Of a stretch of DNA of 57,633 nt, positions 44,784 to 52,870 are shown piece after piece. Under the pieces are notes generated by a model, which saw nothing but the letters and a program-made list of their open reading frames with translations, did no database searches and had not been told where the DNA came from. The stretch spans positions 1 through 57,633 of the forward strand of contig DASQNO010000015.1 in the NCBI GenBank assembly GCA_035644935.1, given 5' to 3'. The first letter of the stretch is position 1, and every line of letters begins with the position of its first letter. The DNA is from CADCVW01 sp035644935. Lineage in GTDB: Bacteria; Pseudomonadota; Alphaproteobacteria; Sphingomonadales; Sphingomonadaceae. Both the position numbers and the translations under genes were made by a program.

Positions 44784-45899
44784 ATGACGGACGTGGTGAA
44801 GGACGAACTGGAGGCGAGCTTCGCCGAGGTGCTGGCGCGCGATGAGGTGGCGGAGCTTCGGGACGAAGTGCGCGCGCTCAAGGACCGGGTCGAACGGCCG
44901 GGGCCGGTGCGGCGGCCGGCGCTGAGCGGGGCGGAGACGGGCGCGCGAGCCGCGTTCGTCGACGGGTATCTGCGCCGCGGAACCGCGGTGGAGACCAAGG
45001 CGCTGGTGACGTCGGTGGATGTCGACGGCGGCTATGCGGTCCCCGAGGAGATCGACGCGGCGATTGCGCGGACGCTGCAGTCGATTTCGCCGATCCGCGG
45101 CATCGCCAACGTCGTGACGGTGGGGTCGGCGGGTTACCGCAAGCTGGTCACCACCGGCGGCACGCCGTCCGGATGGGTGAGCGAGACGGCGGCGCGGCCG
45201 GAGACGGATACGCCCGACTTCATCGAGATCGCGCCGCCGATGGGCGAATTGTACGCCAATCCGGCGGCGTCCCAGACGATGCTGGACGATGCCGCGTTCG
45301 ACGTCGAGACGTGGCTGGGGCAAGAGATCGCGGCCGAGTTCGCCAAGGCGGAAGGGTCGGCGTTTGTGCGGGGCAACGGCGTCAACCAGCCGCGCGGGTT
45401 CCTGTCGACGCCGACCAGCGCGGCGGCGGACGGGGTGCGCCCGTTCGGAACGGTGCAGTTCGTGACGTCCGGCGCGGCGGGCGCGTTCGCCGCCGTCAAC
45501 CCGCAGGACCGCCTGATCGACCTGGTTCAGGCGCTGCGGCCGCCGTACCGGCAGGGGGCGGTGTTCGTGATGAATTCGTCCACCGCGGCGCGGCTGCGAA
45601 AGATCAAGACCAGCGACGGGGCGTTTCTGTGGCAGCCGGGCATCGTGTCGGGACAGCCGGACACGCTGCTTGGCTACCCCTTGGTCGAGGCCGAGGACAT
45701 GCCGGACGTGGCGGCGGACAGCCTGTCGATCGCGTTCGGCAACTTCAAGGCGGGGTACCTGATCGCCGAGCGGCAGGAGACGCAGATCCTGCGCGATCCG
45801 TACAGCCGCAAGCCGTTTGTGCACTTCTACGCGACCAGGCGGGTCGGCGGGCAGGTGTCGAACAGCGAGGCGATCAAGCTGATGCGGTTCAGCGCTTAG
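44784..45899 (+). CDS. Major capsid protein, HK97 family (g5)
   Basis: 371 residues from ATG 44784 with GGGAGAGAG upstream. The first ~60 residues are a coiled-coil scaffolding (delta) region (ASFAEVLARDEVAELRDEV), normally removed by the protease. The HK97 fold starts about AAFVDGYLRRGTAVETKAL and contains GYAVPEEIDAAIARTLQSIS, FVRGNGVNQPRGFL, and the C-terminal FGNFKAGYLIAERQETQILR. It forms the shell. No repeat-derived sequence interrupts it. Confidence 0.94.
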   Translation: MTDVVKDELEASFAEVLARDEVAELRDEVRALKDRVERPGPVRRPALSGAETGARAAFVDGYLRRGTAVETKALVTSVDVDGGYAVPEEIDAAIARTLQSISPIRGIANVVTVGSAGYRKLVTTGGTPSGWVSETAARPETDTPDFIEIAPPMGELYANPAASQTMLDDAAFDVETWLGQEIAAEFAKAEGSAFVRGNGVNQPRGFLSTPTSAAADGVRPFGTVQFVTSGAAGAFAAVNPQDRLIDLVQALRPPYRQGAVFVMNSSTAARLRKIKTSDGAFLWQPGIVSGQPDTLLGYPLVEAEDMPDVAADSLSIAFGNFKAGYLIAERQETQILRDPYSRKPFVHFYATRRVGGQVSNSEAIKLMRFSA

Positions 45900-45913
45900 T
45901 TCGGGGAGAAGAA

Positions 45914-46027
45914 GCCCCTCCACCATGCTGCGCATGGTCCCCCTCTTCTGCAAAGGCAGGGGAGGACGAAGGCCCGTCCTCCCCTCGCTTTCGAGGGGAG
46001 GGGGACCGCGAAGCGGTGGAGGGGCGC
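45914..46027. repeat. Composite palindromic repeat after the capsid gene
   Basis: An outer pair GCCCCTCCACC/GGTGGAGGGGC encloses ACCATG/CATGGT, CCTCTTCTGC-like and CCTCCCCTCG/CGAGGGGAGG hairpins. It fills the 151-bp gap between capsid and spike-base genes and would form a large folded structure in the transcript. Confidence 0.88.
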
Positions 46028-46050
46028 CTTAACGCACGGGAGATTCAAAC

Positions 46051-46317
46051 ATGGCCGATGCTTTTGGGGGGACGCTGGACAGCGTCTCCAGCCCCGCGAC
46101 GCGTGGGGTGGCGGTGACGCCGCATGACGCGGAGCCGCTGGCGGACGTGCCAAAGGCGCTGTTCGTGGGAACCGGCGGCAGCCTGACGCTGCGCGGCGCG
46201 GGCGGGGGCGGGGACGTGGTGTTCCGCAACGTGCCCGCAGGGTCGGTGCTGCCGTTCCGCGCGCAGTTCGTGCGCGCCACGGGGACCAGCGCCGCCGACA
46301 TCGTGGCGCTGTACTGA
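46051..46317 (+). CDS. Head spike base protein-like (GTA Rcc01079/GhsA type)
   Basis: 88 residues from ATG 46051. The sequence AVTPHDAEPLADVPKALFVG, followed by GGSLTLRGAGGGGDVVFRNV and FVRATGTSAADIVALY, fits the short spike-base proteins of the R. capsulatus Rcc01079 family, which join capsid and head spike. The stop overlaps the ATG of the next gene. In R. capsulatus these two genes are outside the main cluster; here they are inside it. Confidence 0.8.
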   Translation: MADAFGGTLDSVSSPATRGVAVTPHDAEPLADVPKALFVGTGGSLTLRGAGGGGDVVFRNVPAGSVLPFRAQFVRATGTSAADIVALY

Positions 46318-47081
46318 TGCTGGGCCTCGGCATTGCGTTGCGGCCCCCAGCCCGGGCGGGGTTCGATCCGGCGACGCTGATCGGGACCGGGACGGCGGCG
46401 ATCTGGCTGGAGCCGTCGGACCTCCGGTCCATGTCGCAGGACGCGGCGGGGACCGTGCCGGCGGCGGTGGACGCGCCCGTGGGGCGCATCGCCGACCGAT
46501 CGGGCCGGGGCCACCATGCGACGCAAGGCAACGCGGCGTTTCGCCCGATCCTGCGGCGGGAGGCGGACGGGCGGCTGGCATTGGAGTTCGACGGTGTGGA
46601 CGACTTCCTGGTCCATGCGTTCGGCGTCGGCGCGGGCGACGTGACGCTGTCCTGCGCGGCGCAGCGAACGGGCGACACGGTGTTGGACATCGGCCTGTTC
46701 CAGGCGACGCCGCCGGGCGCCCCGTTGCGCGCCGGGATCTGGGCGCAGGCGGCGGCGCCCCAATGGGGCAGCTACATCGCGGGGGCGTTCCGGCCGGCTG
46801 GGCGCGACATCCGGACGCGCGCGGTCATGACGGTGGTCGGACGCGCGGCGGCGGACACGCAGCGCATGCTGACCAACGGGGGCGCGGCGGTGGAAATGGC
46901 GGGGTCCTACGCCGGCGACGCCCAGGATCGCCGCGCGGTGGGCCGCGAATTCAGCGCAGCGGGGCAGCGGACCTTCCGGGGGCGGCTGTACACGCTGTTC
47001 GGCGTCGCGCGCGCGCTGGACGGCGACGACTTGTCCAGGCTGGTCCGTCACCAGGCGGCGCAGGCGGGAGTTACGACATGA
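46317..47081 (+). CDS. Putative head spike protein (GhsB position), lectin-like
   Basis: 254 residues, overlapping the spike-base gene (TGATG). Residues ~40-90, IADRSGRGHHATQGNAAFRP and LALEFDGVDDFLV, are typical of LamG/concanavalin-like jelly-roll domains, which often bind sugars. RTFRGRLYTLFGVARALD near the end fits the same fold. Placement directly after the spike-base gene suggests the head spike that binds the recipient's capsule; this is inference. Confidence 0.7.
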   Translation: MLGLGIALRPPARAGFDPATLIGTGTAAIWLEPSDLRSMSQDAAGTVPAAVDAPVGRIADRSGRGHHATQGNAAFRPILRREADGRLALEFDGVDDFLVHAFGVGAGDVTLSCAAQRTGDTVLDIGLFQATPPGAPLRAGIWAQAAAPQWGSYIAGAFRPAGRDIRTRAVMTVVGRAAADTQRMLTNGGAAVEMAGSYAGDAQDRRAVGREFSAAGQRTFRGRLYTLFGVARALDGDDLSRLVRHQAAQAGVTT

Positions 47082-47638
47082 TCACCGAGGACAAGCCGAC
47101 GCCCGGGCCCGACGCGCTGGCCGACGCCAAGGCGCAGCTGCGGGTGGACGGCGCCGCAGACGATGCGGCGATCACGGCGCTCGTCGCGGCGGCGCTGGGC
47201 GTGTGCGAGGCGTTCGTCGGGCAGATGCTGCTGGCGCGCGGCGTCGAGGAGAGCGTCGTTGCGACCGGAGCATGGACGCGGCTCGGGCGGACGCCGGTGC
47301 GCGAGATCGTCGCGGTGACCGCGGGCGGCGCGGCGGTGCCGAGCGACGCCTGTGCGGTCGACATCGACGGGAATGGCGATGGATGGGTGCGTTGCGGCGG
47401 CGCGGCGTTGTTCGCGCCGGTGCGGCCAGCGCGGGTGCGGGTGAGCTACCGCGCGGGGCTGGCGGAAAGCTGGTCGGCTCTGCCCGAGCCGTTGCGGCAG
47501 GGCGTGCTGCGGCTGGTGTGGCACCTTTATGCGGAGCGCGGCGGGCAGCCGGAGAGCCCGCCGGCGGCGGTGGCGGCGCTGTGGCGCCCGTTCCGGCGCA
47601 TGCGGATCGGGGCCGAGGCTTACGGTGCGAAGCGATGA
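47078..47638 (+). CDS. Head-tail connector/adaptor protein (g6)
   Basis: 186 residues from ATG 47078, overlapping the previous stop. The helical N-terminus (DALADAKAQLRVDGAADDAA, ITALVAAALGVCEAFVGQML) and the beta part ending VRVSYRAGLAESWSALPEPL, then RQGVLRLVWHLYAERG, match the gp6/phiE125 gp8-type head-tail connectors. It forms the ring below the portal. No separate stopper (g7) gene follows; the next gene is already the tail terminator. Confidence 0.85.
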   Translation: MITEDKPTPGPDALADAKAQLRVDGAADDAAITALVAAALGVCEAFVGQMLLARGVEESVVATGAWTRLGRTPVREIVAVTAGGAAVPSDACAVDIDGNGDGWVRCGGAALFAPVRPARVRVSYRAGLAESWSALPEPLRQGVLRLVWHLYAERGGQPESPPAAVAALWRPFRRMRIGAEAYGAKR

Positions 47639-48081
47639 GCGAGGCGGAAGCCGCGGGCGAAAGCGGGGCGGCGGGCGCAGGCCGTGCGGTCGGCGCCGCA
47701 ATGCTGGCGCGGTTGCGCGGGGCGCCCGAAGTCCGGGGCGTCGCGCTGTTCAACGCGGATGTCGCGGGAATCGCGGGCGTTTCCGTGCTGCCGCGGATCG
47801 AGGTCGGCGGGGGGCAGGGGAGCGACTGGAGCGCGGTGGCGATGCGCGGCCGCGAGATCCGCACGGCGGTGACGGTGCGCGTCGCGGACGGCCAGCGGGC
47901 GCGGCTGGGCGCGCTGGTCGCGGCGGCCGAGGCGGCGGGCGAGGCGCTGGCCGGGGATATCGGCGGCTGGCGCGTGGCGGCGGCGGCGTTCGTCCGGAGC
48001 AAGCCGGTGGCGGAAAAAGGCGGTGCGGCGGTGCTGGTGGAGCACCGGGTGCGGGTGATGGAAATCCAGGGAGCGGCGTGA
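47635..48081 (+). CDS. Tail terminator/completion protein, DUF3168-type (g8)
   Basis: 148 residues from ATG 47635, overlapping the connector stop. After an Ala/Gly-rich start, the pattern GVALFNADVAGIAGVSVLPR, then AMRGREIRTAVTVRVADGQRA and GWRVAAAAFVRSKPVA, then LVEHRVRVMEI, follows DUF3168/gp17-like tail completion proteins. It caps the tail tube and joins it to the head. The assignment rests on pattern and position. Confidence 0.8.
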   Translation: MSEAEAAGESGAAGAGRAVGAAMLARLRGAPEVRGVALFNADVAGIAGVSVLPRIEVGGGQGSDWSAVAMRGREIRTAVTVRVADGQRARLGALVAAAEAAGEALAGDIGGWRVAAAAFVRSKPVAEKGGAAVLVEHRVRVMEIQGAA

Positions 48082-48115
48082 CCGCTTCGCTAACAACGAA
48101 GGGAGGGTATTGAAC

Positions 48116-48523
48116 ATGCCAGCGGAAAAAGGGTCAGCTTTCCTGCTCAAGATCGGGGACGGGGCGCCCGCGCCGCAGTTCACAACCGTTGCGGGGATGC
48201 GGACGACGCAGATGCAGATCAACGGCGAGCCGGTGGTCGTGACGCACAAGGGGTCCGGCGGGTGGCGCGAGCTGCTGTCGGGGGCGGGCGTCCGGTCGGT
48301 ATCGGTGGCGGGGAGCGGCATCTTCACCGGGTCGGCGGCGGAAGCGCGGTTGAAGGCGCATGCGCTCGCCGGGATCGTCGACGATTACCGGGTGAGTTTC
48401 GAAAGCGGGGAAAGCGTGACGGGGCGGTTCCTGGTGACGCGGCTGGACTATGCCGGCGATTTCAACGGGGAGCGGACGTACACGCTGGCGCTGGAGAGCA
48501 GCGGCCCGGTGGTGAGCGCGTGA
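48116..48523 (+). CDS. Major tail tube protein, TP901-1 family (g9)
   Basis: 135 residues from ATG 48116, with GGGAGG eight bases upstream; a TTG at 48110 is less likely. Family features are GSAFLLKIGDG, FTTVAGMRTTQMQINGEPV, VTHKGSGGWRELLSGAGVRS and YAGDFNGERTYTLALESSG. It polymerises into the tail tube. The stop overlaps the next ATG (TGATG). Confidence 0.93.
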   Translation: MPAEKGSAFLLKIGDGAPAPQFTTVAGMRTTQMQINGEPVVVTHKGSGGWRELLSGAGVRSVSVAGSGIFTGSAAEARLKAHALAGIVDDYRVSFESGESVTGRFLVTRLDYAGDFNGERTYTLALESSGPVVSA

Positions 48524-48918
48524 TGGGGGTGGACGCGTCGCCCTCACCCTCACCCTCCCACTCGGCTGCGCCGAGCGGGCCCCTCCCTCTCCCTCAAGGG
48601 GAGAGGGGAAGAGCCAATCCCGCGCGGGGGGAGGCTGCGATCGTGGTGCATGGCGAGACGCTGGTGCTGCGGCCGAGCTTCGAGGCGCTGGTCGCGGCGG
48701 AGGGGGAGCTGGGGTCGCTGTTCGCGCTGGTGGAGCGGGCGGCAGAGGGGCGGTTGAGTTTGGGCGAGATCGCGGGGCTGTTCTGGCACCTGGTCGCCGA
48801 CCGGCCGGCGGGACTGACGCGCGCGGATGTCGGCGAGGCGGTGGTCGCGGGCGGGCTGGCGCGGGCGACGCCGGTGCTGCGGCAGGTGCTGGGCCAGATC
48901 CTGCAGGGGCGCTCGTGA
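48523..48918 (+). CDS. GTA g10-like tail assembly protein with repeat-derived N-terminus
   Basis: 131 residues. The functional part starts near AIVVHGETLVLRPSFEALVA and continues with LGEIAGLFWHLVADRPAGL, matching the short GTA g10 (tail assembly chaperone-type) proteins. The first ~35 residues (SPSPSPSHSAAPSGPLPLPQ, then GERGRANPARGE) are encoded by palindromic repeat DNA at 48541-48608. The gene has thus gained a repeat at its 5' end while keeping frame and start codon. Confidence 0.82.
   Translation: MGVDASPSPSPSHSAAPSGPLPLPQGERGRANPARGEAAIVVHGETLVLRPSFEALVAAEGELGSLFALVERAAEGRLSLGEIAGLFWHLVADRPAGLTRADVGEAVVAGGLARATPVLRQVLGQILQGRS
48541..48608. repeat. Palindromic repeat in the 5' part of the g10-like gene
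   Basis: Contains CTCGG/CCGAG (48561-48575) and CCCTCTCCC/GGGAGAGGG-type arms around TCAA. Translated in frame as Ser/Pro-rich sequence. Confidence 0.85.
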
Positions 48919-48919
48919 G

Positions 48920-49177
48920 GTGAGCGGGGATAGCTTCGCGGGCGCGGCCGTGCGGCTGGCAGGCTTTGCGGGCGCGGTGCTGGGGTGGCGGCCGGGGGAG
49001 TTCTGGGCGGCGACGCCGGCGGAGCTTGGCGTGGTGGTGGAGGCGATGCGGGGCGAGGGGGAGAGCCCTATCGATCGCGCGGATTTCGATGAACTTAGGG
49101 CGAAGTTTCCGGATGACGGTGCGCGTTTGGATCAACGTCATCGCGAGGAGCGTAGCGACGTGGCGATCCAGTCCTGA
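48920..49177 (+). CDS. GTA g10.1-like (Rcc01693-type) tail assembly chaperone with repeat-derived C-terminus
   Basis: 85 residues from GTG 48920. The start, FAGAAVRLAGFAGAVLGWRP, followed by GEFWAATPAELGVVVEAMRG, is characteristic of the small protein after g10 in GTAs. The last ~13 residues, RHREERSDVAIQS, are the translation of one arm of the palindromic repeat at 49136-49237, a peptide found at the ends of many unrelated sphingomonad proteins. The original C-terminus has apparently been replaced. Confidence 0.82.
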   Translation: MSGDSFAGAAVRLAGFAGAVLGWRPGEFWAATPAELGVVVEAMRGEGESPIDRADFDELRAKFPDDGARLDQRHREERSDVAIQS

Positions 49178-49237
49178 GACTCCGGTGGCCACGAGGCTGG
49201 ATCGCCGCCCCCGGCCTTCGCCGGGGTCGCGATGACG
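49136..49237. repeat. Large nested palindromic repeat
   Basis: Outer arms CGTCATCGCGA (49136-49146) and TCGCGATGACG (49227-49237) and inner arms GGCGATCCAG (49162-49171) and CTGGATCGCC (49197-49206) are perfect complements. The first half encodes the end of the g10.1-like protein. The second half lies before the tape-measure gene. Confidence 0.92.
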
Positions 49238-49254
49238 GCTAAGGGAGGACAGGA

Positions 49255-49839
49255 ATGGACGATGATTTCGAGCGTGGGCTGGTGCGGGTGCGGGCGGATA
49301 CGGGGGCGTGGGCGCGGGACGTGGCGGAGATGCGCGCGCAGCTGACGGGGCCGCTGGCGGCGGGGGCGGATCAGGCGGGGCGGATGATCGAGGGCGCGCT
49401 GGGACGGGCGATCCGGACGGGGAAGTTCGGGTTCGAGGACCTGAAACGCATCGCGCTGTCGACGCTGGCGGAGATCGCCGAGGCGGCGGTGCGGGCGGGG
49501 ATCGGCGCGGTAGGCGGGGGATCGGGCGGCGGCGGATCGGGGGCGGGCGGGCTGCTGTCGGTGCTGGGCGGGCTGGCGGGGTCGATGCTGGGGCCGCCGG
49601 GGCGGGCGACGGGCGGCGGCGTGTCGCCGGGGCGCGCGTACACGGTGGGCGAGCGCGGACCCGAACTGTTCGTGCCGACATCGGCGGGGCGGGTGGAGAC
49701 CGGCGGCTTTGGGGTCCCGCGCGAAGTGCGGGTGACGATCAACGTCCAGTCGCCGCAGGCCGGCGCGCCCGAAGCGCTGACGCGGTCGTCGCGGCAGATC
49801 GCGCGGGCAGTGCGGCAGGCGATGATGGCCCCGGATTGA
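49255..49839 (+). CDS. Short tail tape-measure protein (g11)
   Basis: 194 residues from ATG 49255, with GGGAGGA upstream. The sequence starts with the helical DDDFERGLVRVRADTGAWAR, has a hydrophobic Gly-rich middle (AGGLLSVLGGLAGSMLG) and ends with RAYTVGERGPELFVPTSAGR, a hallmark of tape-measure C-termini. Tape measures of siphophages are usually 600-1000 residues or more; this length agrees with GTA g11 and a very short tail or tube. Confidence 0.88.
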   Translation: MDDDFERGLVRVRADTGAWARDVAEMRAQLTGPLAAGADQAGRMIEGALGRAIRTGKFGFEDLKRIALSTLAEIAEAAVRAGIGAVGGGSGGGGSGAGGLLSVLGGLAGSMLGPPGRATGGGVSPGRAYTVGERGPELFVPTSAGRVETGGFGVPREVRVTINVQSPQAGAPEALTRSSRQIARAVRQAMMAPD

Positions 49840-49911
49840 ACGCGACGCCGATTGCGTCGGGCGCGAATGGCGTTAGCGTGGCGGCGACATACCTTGGGGG
49901 GGACACAAGAC

Positions 49912-50280
49912 ATGCGGCCCAAAGCCATCACCACGTTTGAAGCTCTGTTCGCCGGGAGCATGCTGCTGTCGCTGCTCAACATCTTCGTGATCGCGCCGGG
50001 CGAGGGGCGGCTGTTCGAGGCGGCGTTGGCGGTGGTGACGCTGGGTCTGGCGCTGGCCGTGTCGCGGATGCGCAGCAATGCGGTGCGGTGGATCCTGACG
50101 GTGCTGGTGCTGCTGGGGGCGGCGGGACAGGCTTACGTGCTGGCGACGGACGGACTGGCGGCGTCGGGCGGGGCGTTGGGATTGCTGATCACCGCGCTGC
50201 AGCTTGGGGCAATCGCGCAGCTGTTTCGGGCGGAGGCGAGTGCCTGGTTGACGAACAAGGAAAGCTCCGCGGCAGCGTAA
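49912..50280 (+). CDS. Four-helix membrane protein inserted between tail genes
   Basis: 122 residues from ATG 49912. Four hydrophobic helices: FEALFAGSMLLSLLNIFVI, EAALAVVTLGLALAVS, WILTVLVLLGAAGQAYV and GALGLLITALQLGAIAQLF. It resembles small membrane proteins of unknown function and has no virion motif. It is transcribed with the cluster but is not part of the known GTA set. It could be a lysis/holin-like helper or unrelated cargo; neither is shown. Confidence 0.6.
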   Translation: MRPKAITTFEALFAGSMLLSLLNIFVIAPGEGRLFEAALAVVTLGLALAVSRMRSNAVRWILTVLVLLGAAGQAYVLATDGLAASGGALGLLITALQLGAIAQLFRAEASAWLTNKESSAAA

Positions 50281-50362
50281 CCCTCTCCCGCGCGAGACGC
50301 GGCAGCTTCCTGCCTAGTTGCACCGGTGAAGGTATCTTGCCGCGGGGTAAGAAGTAAGAAGA

Positions 50363-50453
50363 CCCTCACCTCCCAAGCCTAGCGGCTTGGGTCCCTCCTC
50401 TCCCGCAACAATGCGGGAGAGGGTTGGCTTCTCCCGCGCGCGGGAGCGGGTTA
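50363..50453. repeat. Cluster of palindromes upstream of the distal tail gene
   Basis: CCCAAGCC/GGCTTGGG (50372-50391) and the perfect 11-bp arms CCTCTCCCGCA (50397-50407) and TGCGGGAGAGG (50412-50422) are followed by CTCCCGCGCGCGGGAG. The central palindrome is the same as the one at 39962-39987, before the cluster. Confidence 0.9.
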
Positions 50454-50467
50454 GCTTGGAGACATCG

Positions 50468-52780
50468 ATGGCTCATTGGCTTGCATCGCCCGGCGATGCG
50501 GGGACGTTTGCGCACGTCAAGCGCTTCGACCCGCGATACTGGAGCGTCAACTTTCCCCGTCCGATGATGGCGAGCGCTGTAGGCGAGGGCGCGCACGGGT
50601 TGCGGGTGGATTGCACCTTCTATCGCGGCGACGATCTGGCGGGGCTGATCTGGGATGCCGCGGACGGGCATGGGCATCCGCTGCTCAGGTACGAGACGGC
50701 GCGCGATTTCCGCGAGTGCGTGCTGAGCTTCGGCTGGGCGTCGGACGGGCTGATGCCGCTGGACGCGGTGAACGGGCCGACGCTGACGATCGAGGGGCGG
50801 GACGCGGACGGAGCAGCGCGCAGCTGGTACGTGCGGTTGTGGAACTATGCCAGCGGCACGCCGGAGGCGGCGCGCGTGCGGATCGACTTCGCGGATGTCC
50901 AGGGCGGGTTCGCGCTGCCGGATGAGGCGGTGCCGGTGTGGGCGGGGGACATCGACCGGATGTTCATCAGCCTGGTGCCGCCGGGGTACACGGGGGCCAA
51001 AGGACTGTTGCCCGCGCCGGTGGAGGCGTCGGTGGTGCTGTCCGACATCGTCTGCGAGGGCGTGGGATCGGTGCTGCGCGTGGGCGACGGGCAAATTCCG
51101 GCGCACCGGCTTCGCATGGCGACGGGGTATGACGACCTTTACCACCTGAACCCGGCGCGCGTGGTGCACGAGATCGTGCGGCTCGGCTACCGCCGGATCA
51201 TCAACCACTATGTGGGGATGAGCCACTATTTCCGGCTCGAGGCGGCGGCGGGCGGGTTGTACGCGTCGGTGGGGGCGAGCGCGATCAATGGGCCGTGCGC
51301 GCGGTGGCACGAGGCGTTCGCGGCGGAAGCGAAGGCGGCAGGGTTCGAGATCATCTGGTCGCTGTCCTACGAATTGCTGGACGGGCATTGCTGGGGCGAC
51401 TGGAAGCAGCGGGACGCGGGCGGTGCGCCGGCGCTGACCGGGTGGGAGCCGCCGTCGACGCTTCTGAGCCCGGCGCATGCGGGGGCCATGGCGTATCTGC
51501 GCAGCGTCGCACTGGCGTTCGTCGCCATCGCGCGGGACATCGGCATGCGCGTGCGGTTCCAGGTGGGAGAGCCGTGGTGGTGGACCAATCCGGGCGGGCG
51601 GATTTGCCTGTACGACGACGCGGCGCGGGCGCGGCTGGGCGGCCCCGTGATCGGCGACGTGCGGGGGCCGCGGGGTGCGGCGGAGATCGCGTTGCTCGAC
51701 GCGGCGGGGGCGGTGCTGGCGGAGTCGACCGCGGCGCTGGTCGCGGCGGTGAAGGCGGCGGCGCCCGGTGCGGAAACGCTGGTGCTGGTGTACCTGCCGA
51801 CGGTGCTGGACGCCGAAGCGCCGGAAGTGGTGCGCGCCAATGTCCCGACCGGGTGGGCGGCGCCGGCGTTCGATGTGCTGCAGTGCGAGGATTACGACTG
51901 GGCCGCCGCCGGGCGGTCGGGCGCGAGCGGGCGCGGGCTGGCGCTGATGCGGGCGCGGCTGGGCTATCCGGACGAGGCCCAGCATTACCTCGCCGGCTTC
52001 GTGCTGCGGCCTGAGGATCGTGGGCAGTGGGCGCCGATCGCCGACGCGGCGGCGCGGGGGCTGGCGCGCGGCGTCGCGGAAACGTTCGTGTGGGCGCTGC
52101 CGCAGGTGATGCGCGACGGGTTCACCTGGTTCGAACCATCGGGGGAGGAAGCGATGCAGGCGTTCGACGATGTGCGGTTCCCGCTGGCGATCGGGCGAGG
52201 GGCGAGCGTGTGCCCCACCTTTTCCACCGCCGTGGTGGCGACCGCGTCCGGCGCGGAACAGCGCAACGCGGACTGGAGCGACGCGCGGATGCGCTACGAC
52301 GCCGGGCCGGGGGTCCGGGGCGAGGCGGAGCTGGCGGAACTGATCGCGTTCTTTCGCGCGCGGAGGGGGGCGGCGCGGGCATTTCGTTTCAGCGATCCGT
52401 TCGACGCCAGTTCCAACGGCATGACGGGCGAGCCGGGCGCGGGAGATCAGCGGATCGGGACGGGCGACGGGGCGCGGACGCGGTTCGCGCTGGTGAAGCG
52501 GTACGGAAATGGCGCGGAGGCGCAGGTGCGAAGCATCACGCGGCCGGTGGCGGGGAGCGTGCGCGTGGGCGTAGGTGGCGCGGCGCTGAGTGGCGGCTGG
52601 CGGGTCAACGGCGGCGCGGTGGAGTTCGATGTGGCGCCGGCGGCGGGCGCGGCGGTGACGGCGGGGTTCCGCTTCGACGTGCCGGTCAGGTTCGCGGAGG
52701 ACCGGCTGGAGATCAACGCGGCGGCGTTCGCGGCGGGGGAGGCGGTGAGCGTGCCCTTGGTGGAGGTTCGGGAAGGGTAA
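50468..52780 (+). CDS. Distal tail protein (DUF2460, g12) fused to an N-terminal TIM-barrel-like domain
   Basis: 770 residues from ATG 50468. The DUF2460/TIGR02217 domain occupies residues ~563-770 (FDDVRFPLAIGRGASVCPTF and FRFSDPFDASSNGMTGEPGA). In R. capsulatus the g12 protein consists of little more than this. Residues 1-~545 are an additional module. It begins with a beta-rich part, followed by a barrel-like part with FEIIWSLSYELLDGH (E302), RVRFQVGEPWWW (E368) and FDVLQCEDYDW. This resembles glycoside-hydrolase clan-A arrangements with two catalytic Glu residues. The protein may cut or bind surface polysaccharide at the tail tip (inference). Confidence 0.8.
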   Translation: MAHWLASPGDAGTFAHVKRFDPRYWSVNFPRPMMASAVGEGAHGLRVDCTFYRGDDLAGLIWDAADGHGHPLLRYETARDFRECVLSFGWASDGLMPLDAVNGPTLTIEGRDADGAARSWYVRLWNYASGTPEAARVRIDFADVQGGFALPDEAVPVWAGDIDRMFISLVPPGYTGAKGLLPAPVEASVVLSDIVCEGVGSVLRVGDGQIPAHRLRMATGYDDLYHLNPARVVHEIVRLGYRRIINHYVGMSHYFRLEAAAGGLYASVGASAINGPCARWHEAFAAEAKAAGFEIIWSLSYELLDGHCWGDWKQRDAGGAPALTGWEPPSTLLSPAHAGAMAYLRSVALAFVAIARDIGMRVRFQVGEPWWWTNPGGRICLYDDAARARLGGPVIGDVRGPRGAAEIALLDAAGAVLAESTAALVAAVKAAAPGAETLVLVYLPTVLDAEAPEVVRANVPTGWAAPAFDVLQCEDYDWAAAGRSGASGRGLALMRARLGYPDEAQHYLAGFVLRPEDRGQWAPIADAAARGLARGVAETFVWALPQVMRDGFTWFEPSGEEAMQAFDDVRFPLAIGRGASVCPTFSTAVVATASGAEQRNADWSDARMRYDAGPGVRGEAELAELIAFFRARRGAARAFRFSDPFDASSNGMTGEPGAGDQRIGTGDGARTRFALVKRYGNGAEAQVRSITRPVAGSVRVGVGGAALSGGWRVNGGAVEFDVAPAAGAAVTAGFRFDVPVRFAEDRLEINAAAFAAGEAVSVPLVEVREG

Positions 52781-52790
52781 TCGCGCGCAT

Positions 52791-52870
52791 CGTTCGTCCT
52801 GAGCCTGTCGAAGGACTCTCCTTCGCTCATCGTCAAGGAAGGGGGGGCTTCGACAAGCTCAGCCCGAACG
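52791..52870. repeat. Sphingomonad REP-type palindrome, left of the GIY-YIG gene
   Basis: Arms 52791-52813 (CGTTCGTCCTGAGCCTGTCG...) and 52848-52870 (...CAAGCTCAGCCCGAACG) match at 20 of 23 positions as reverse complements. The right arm supplies the stop codon and last residues of the GIY-YIG gene on the minus strand. Confidence 0.9.
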
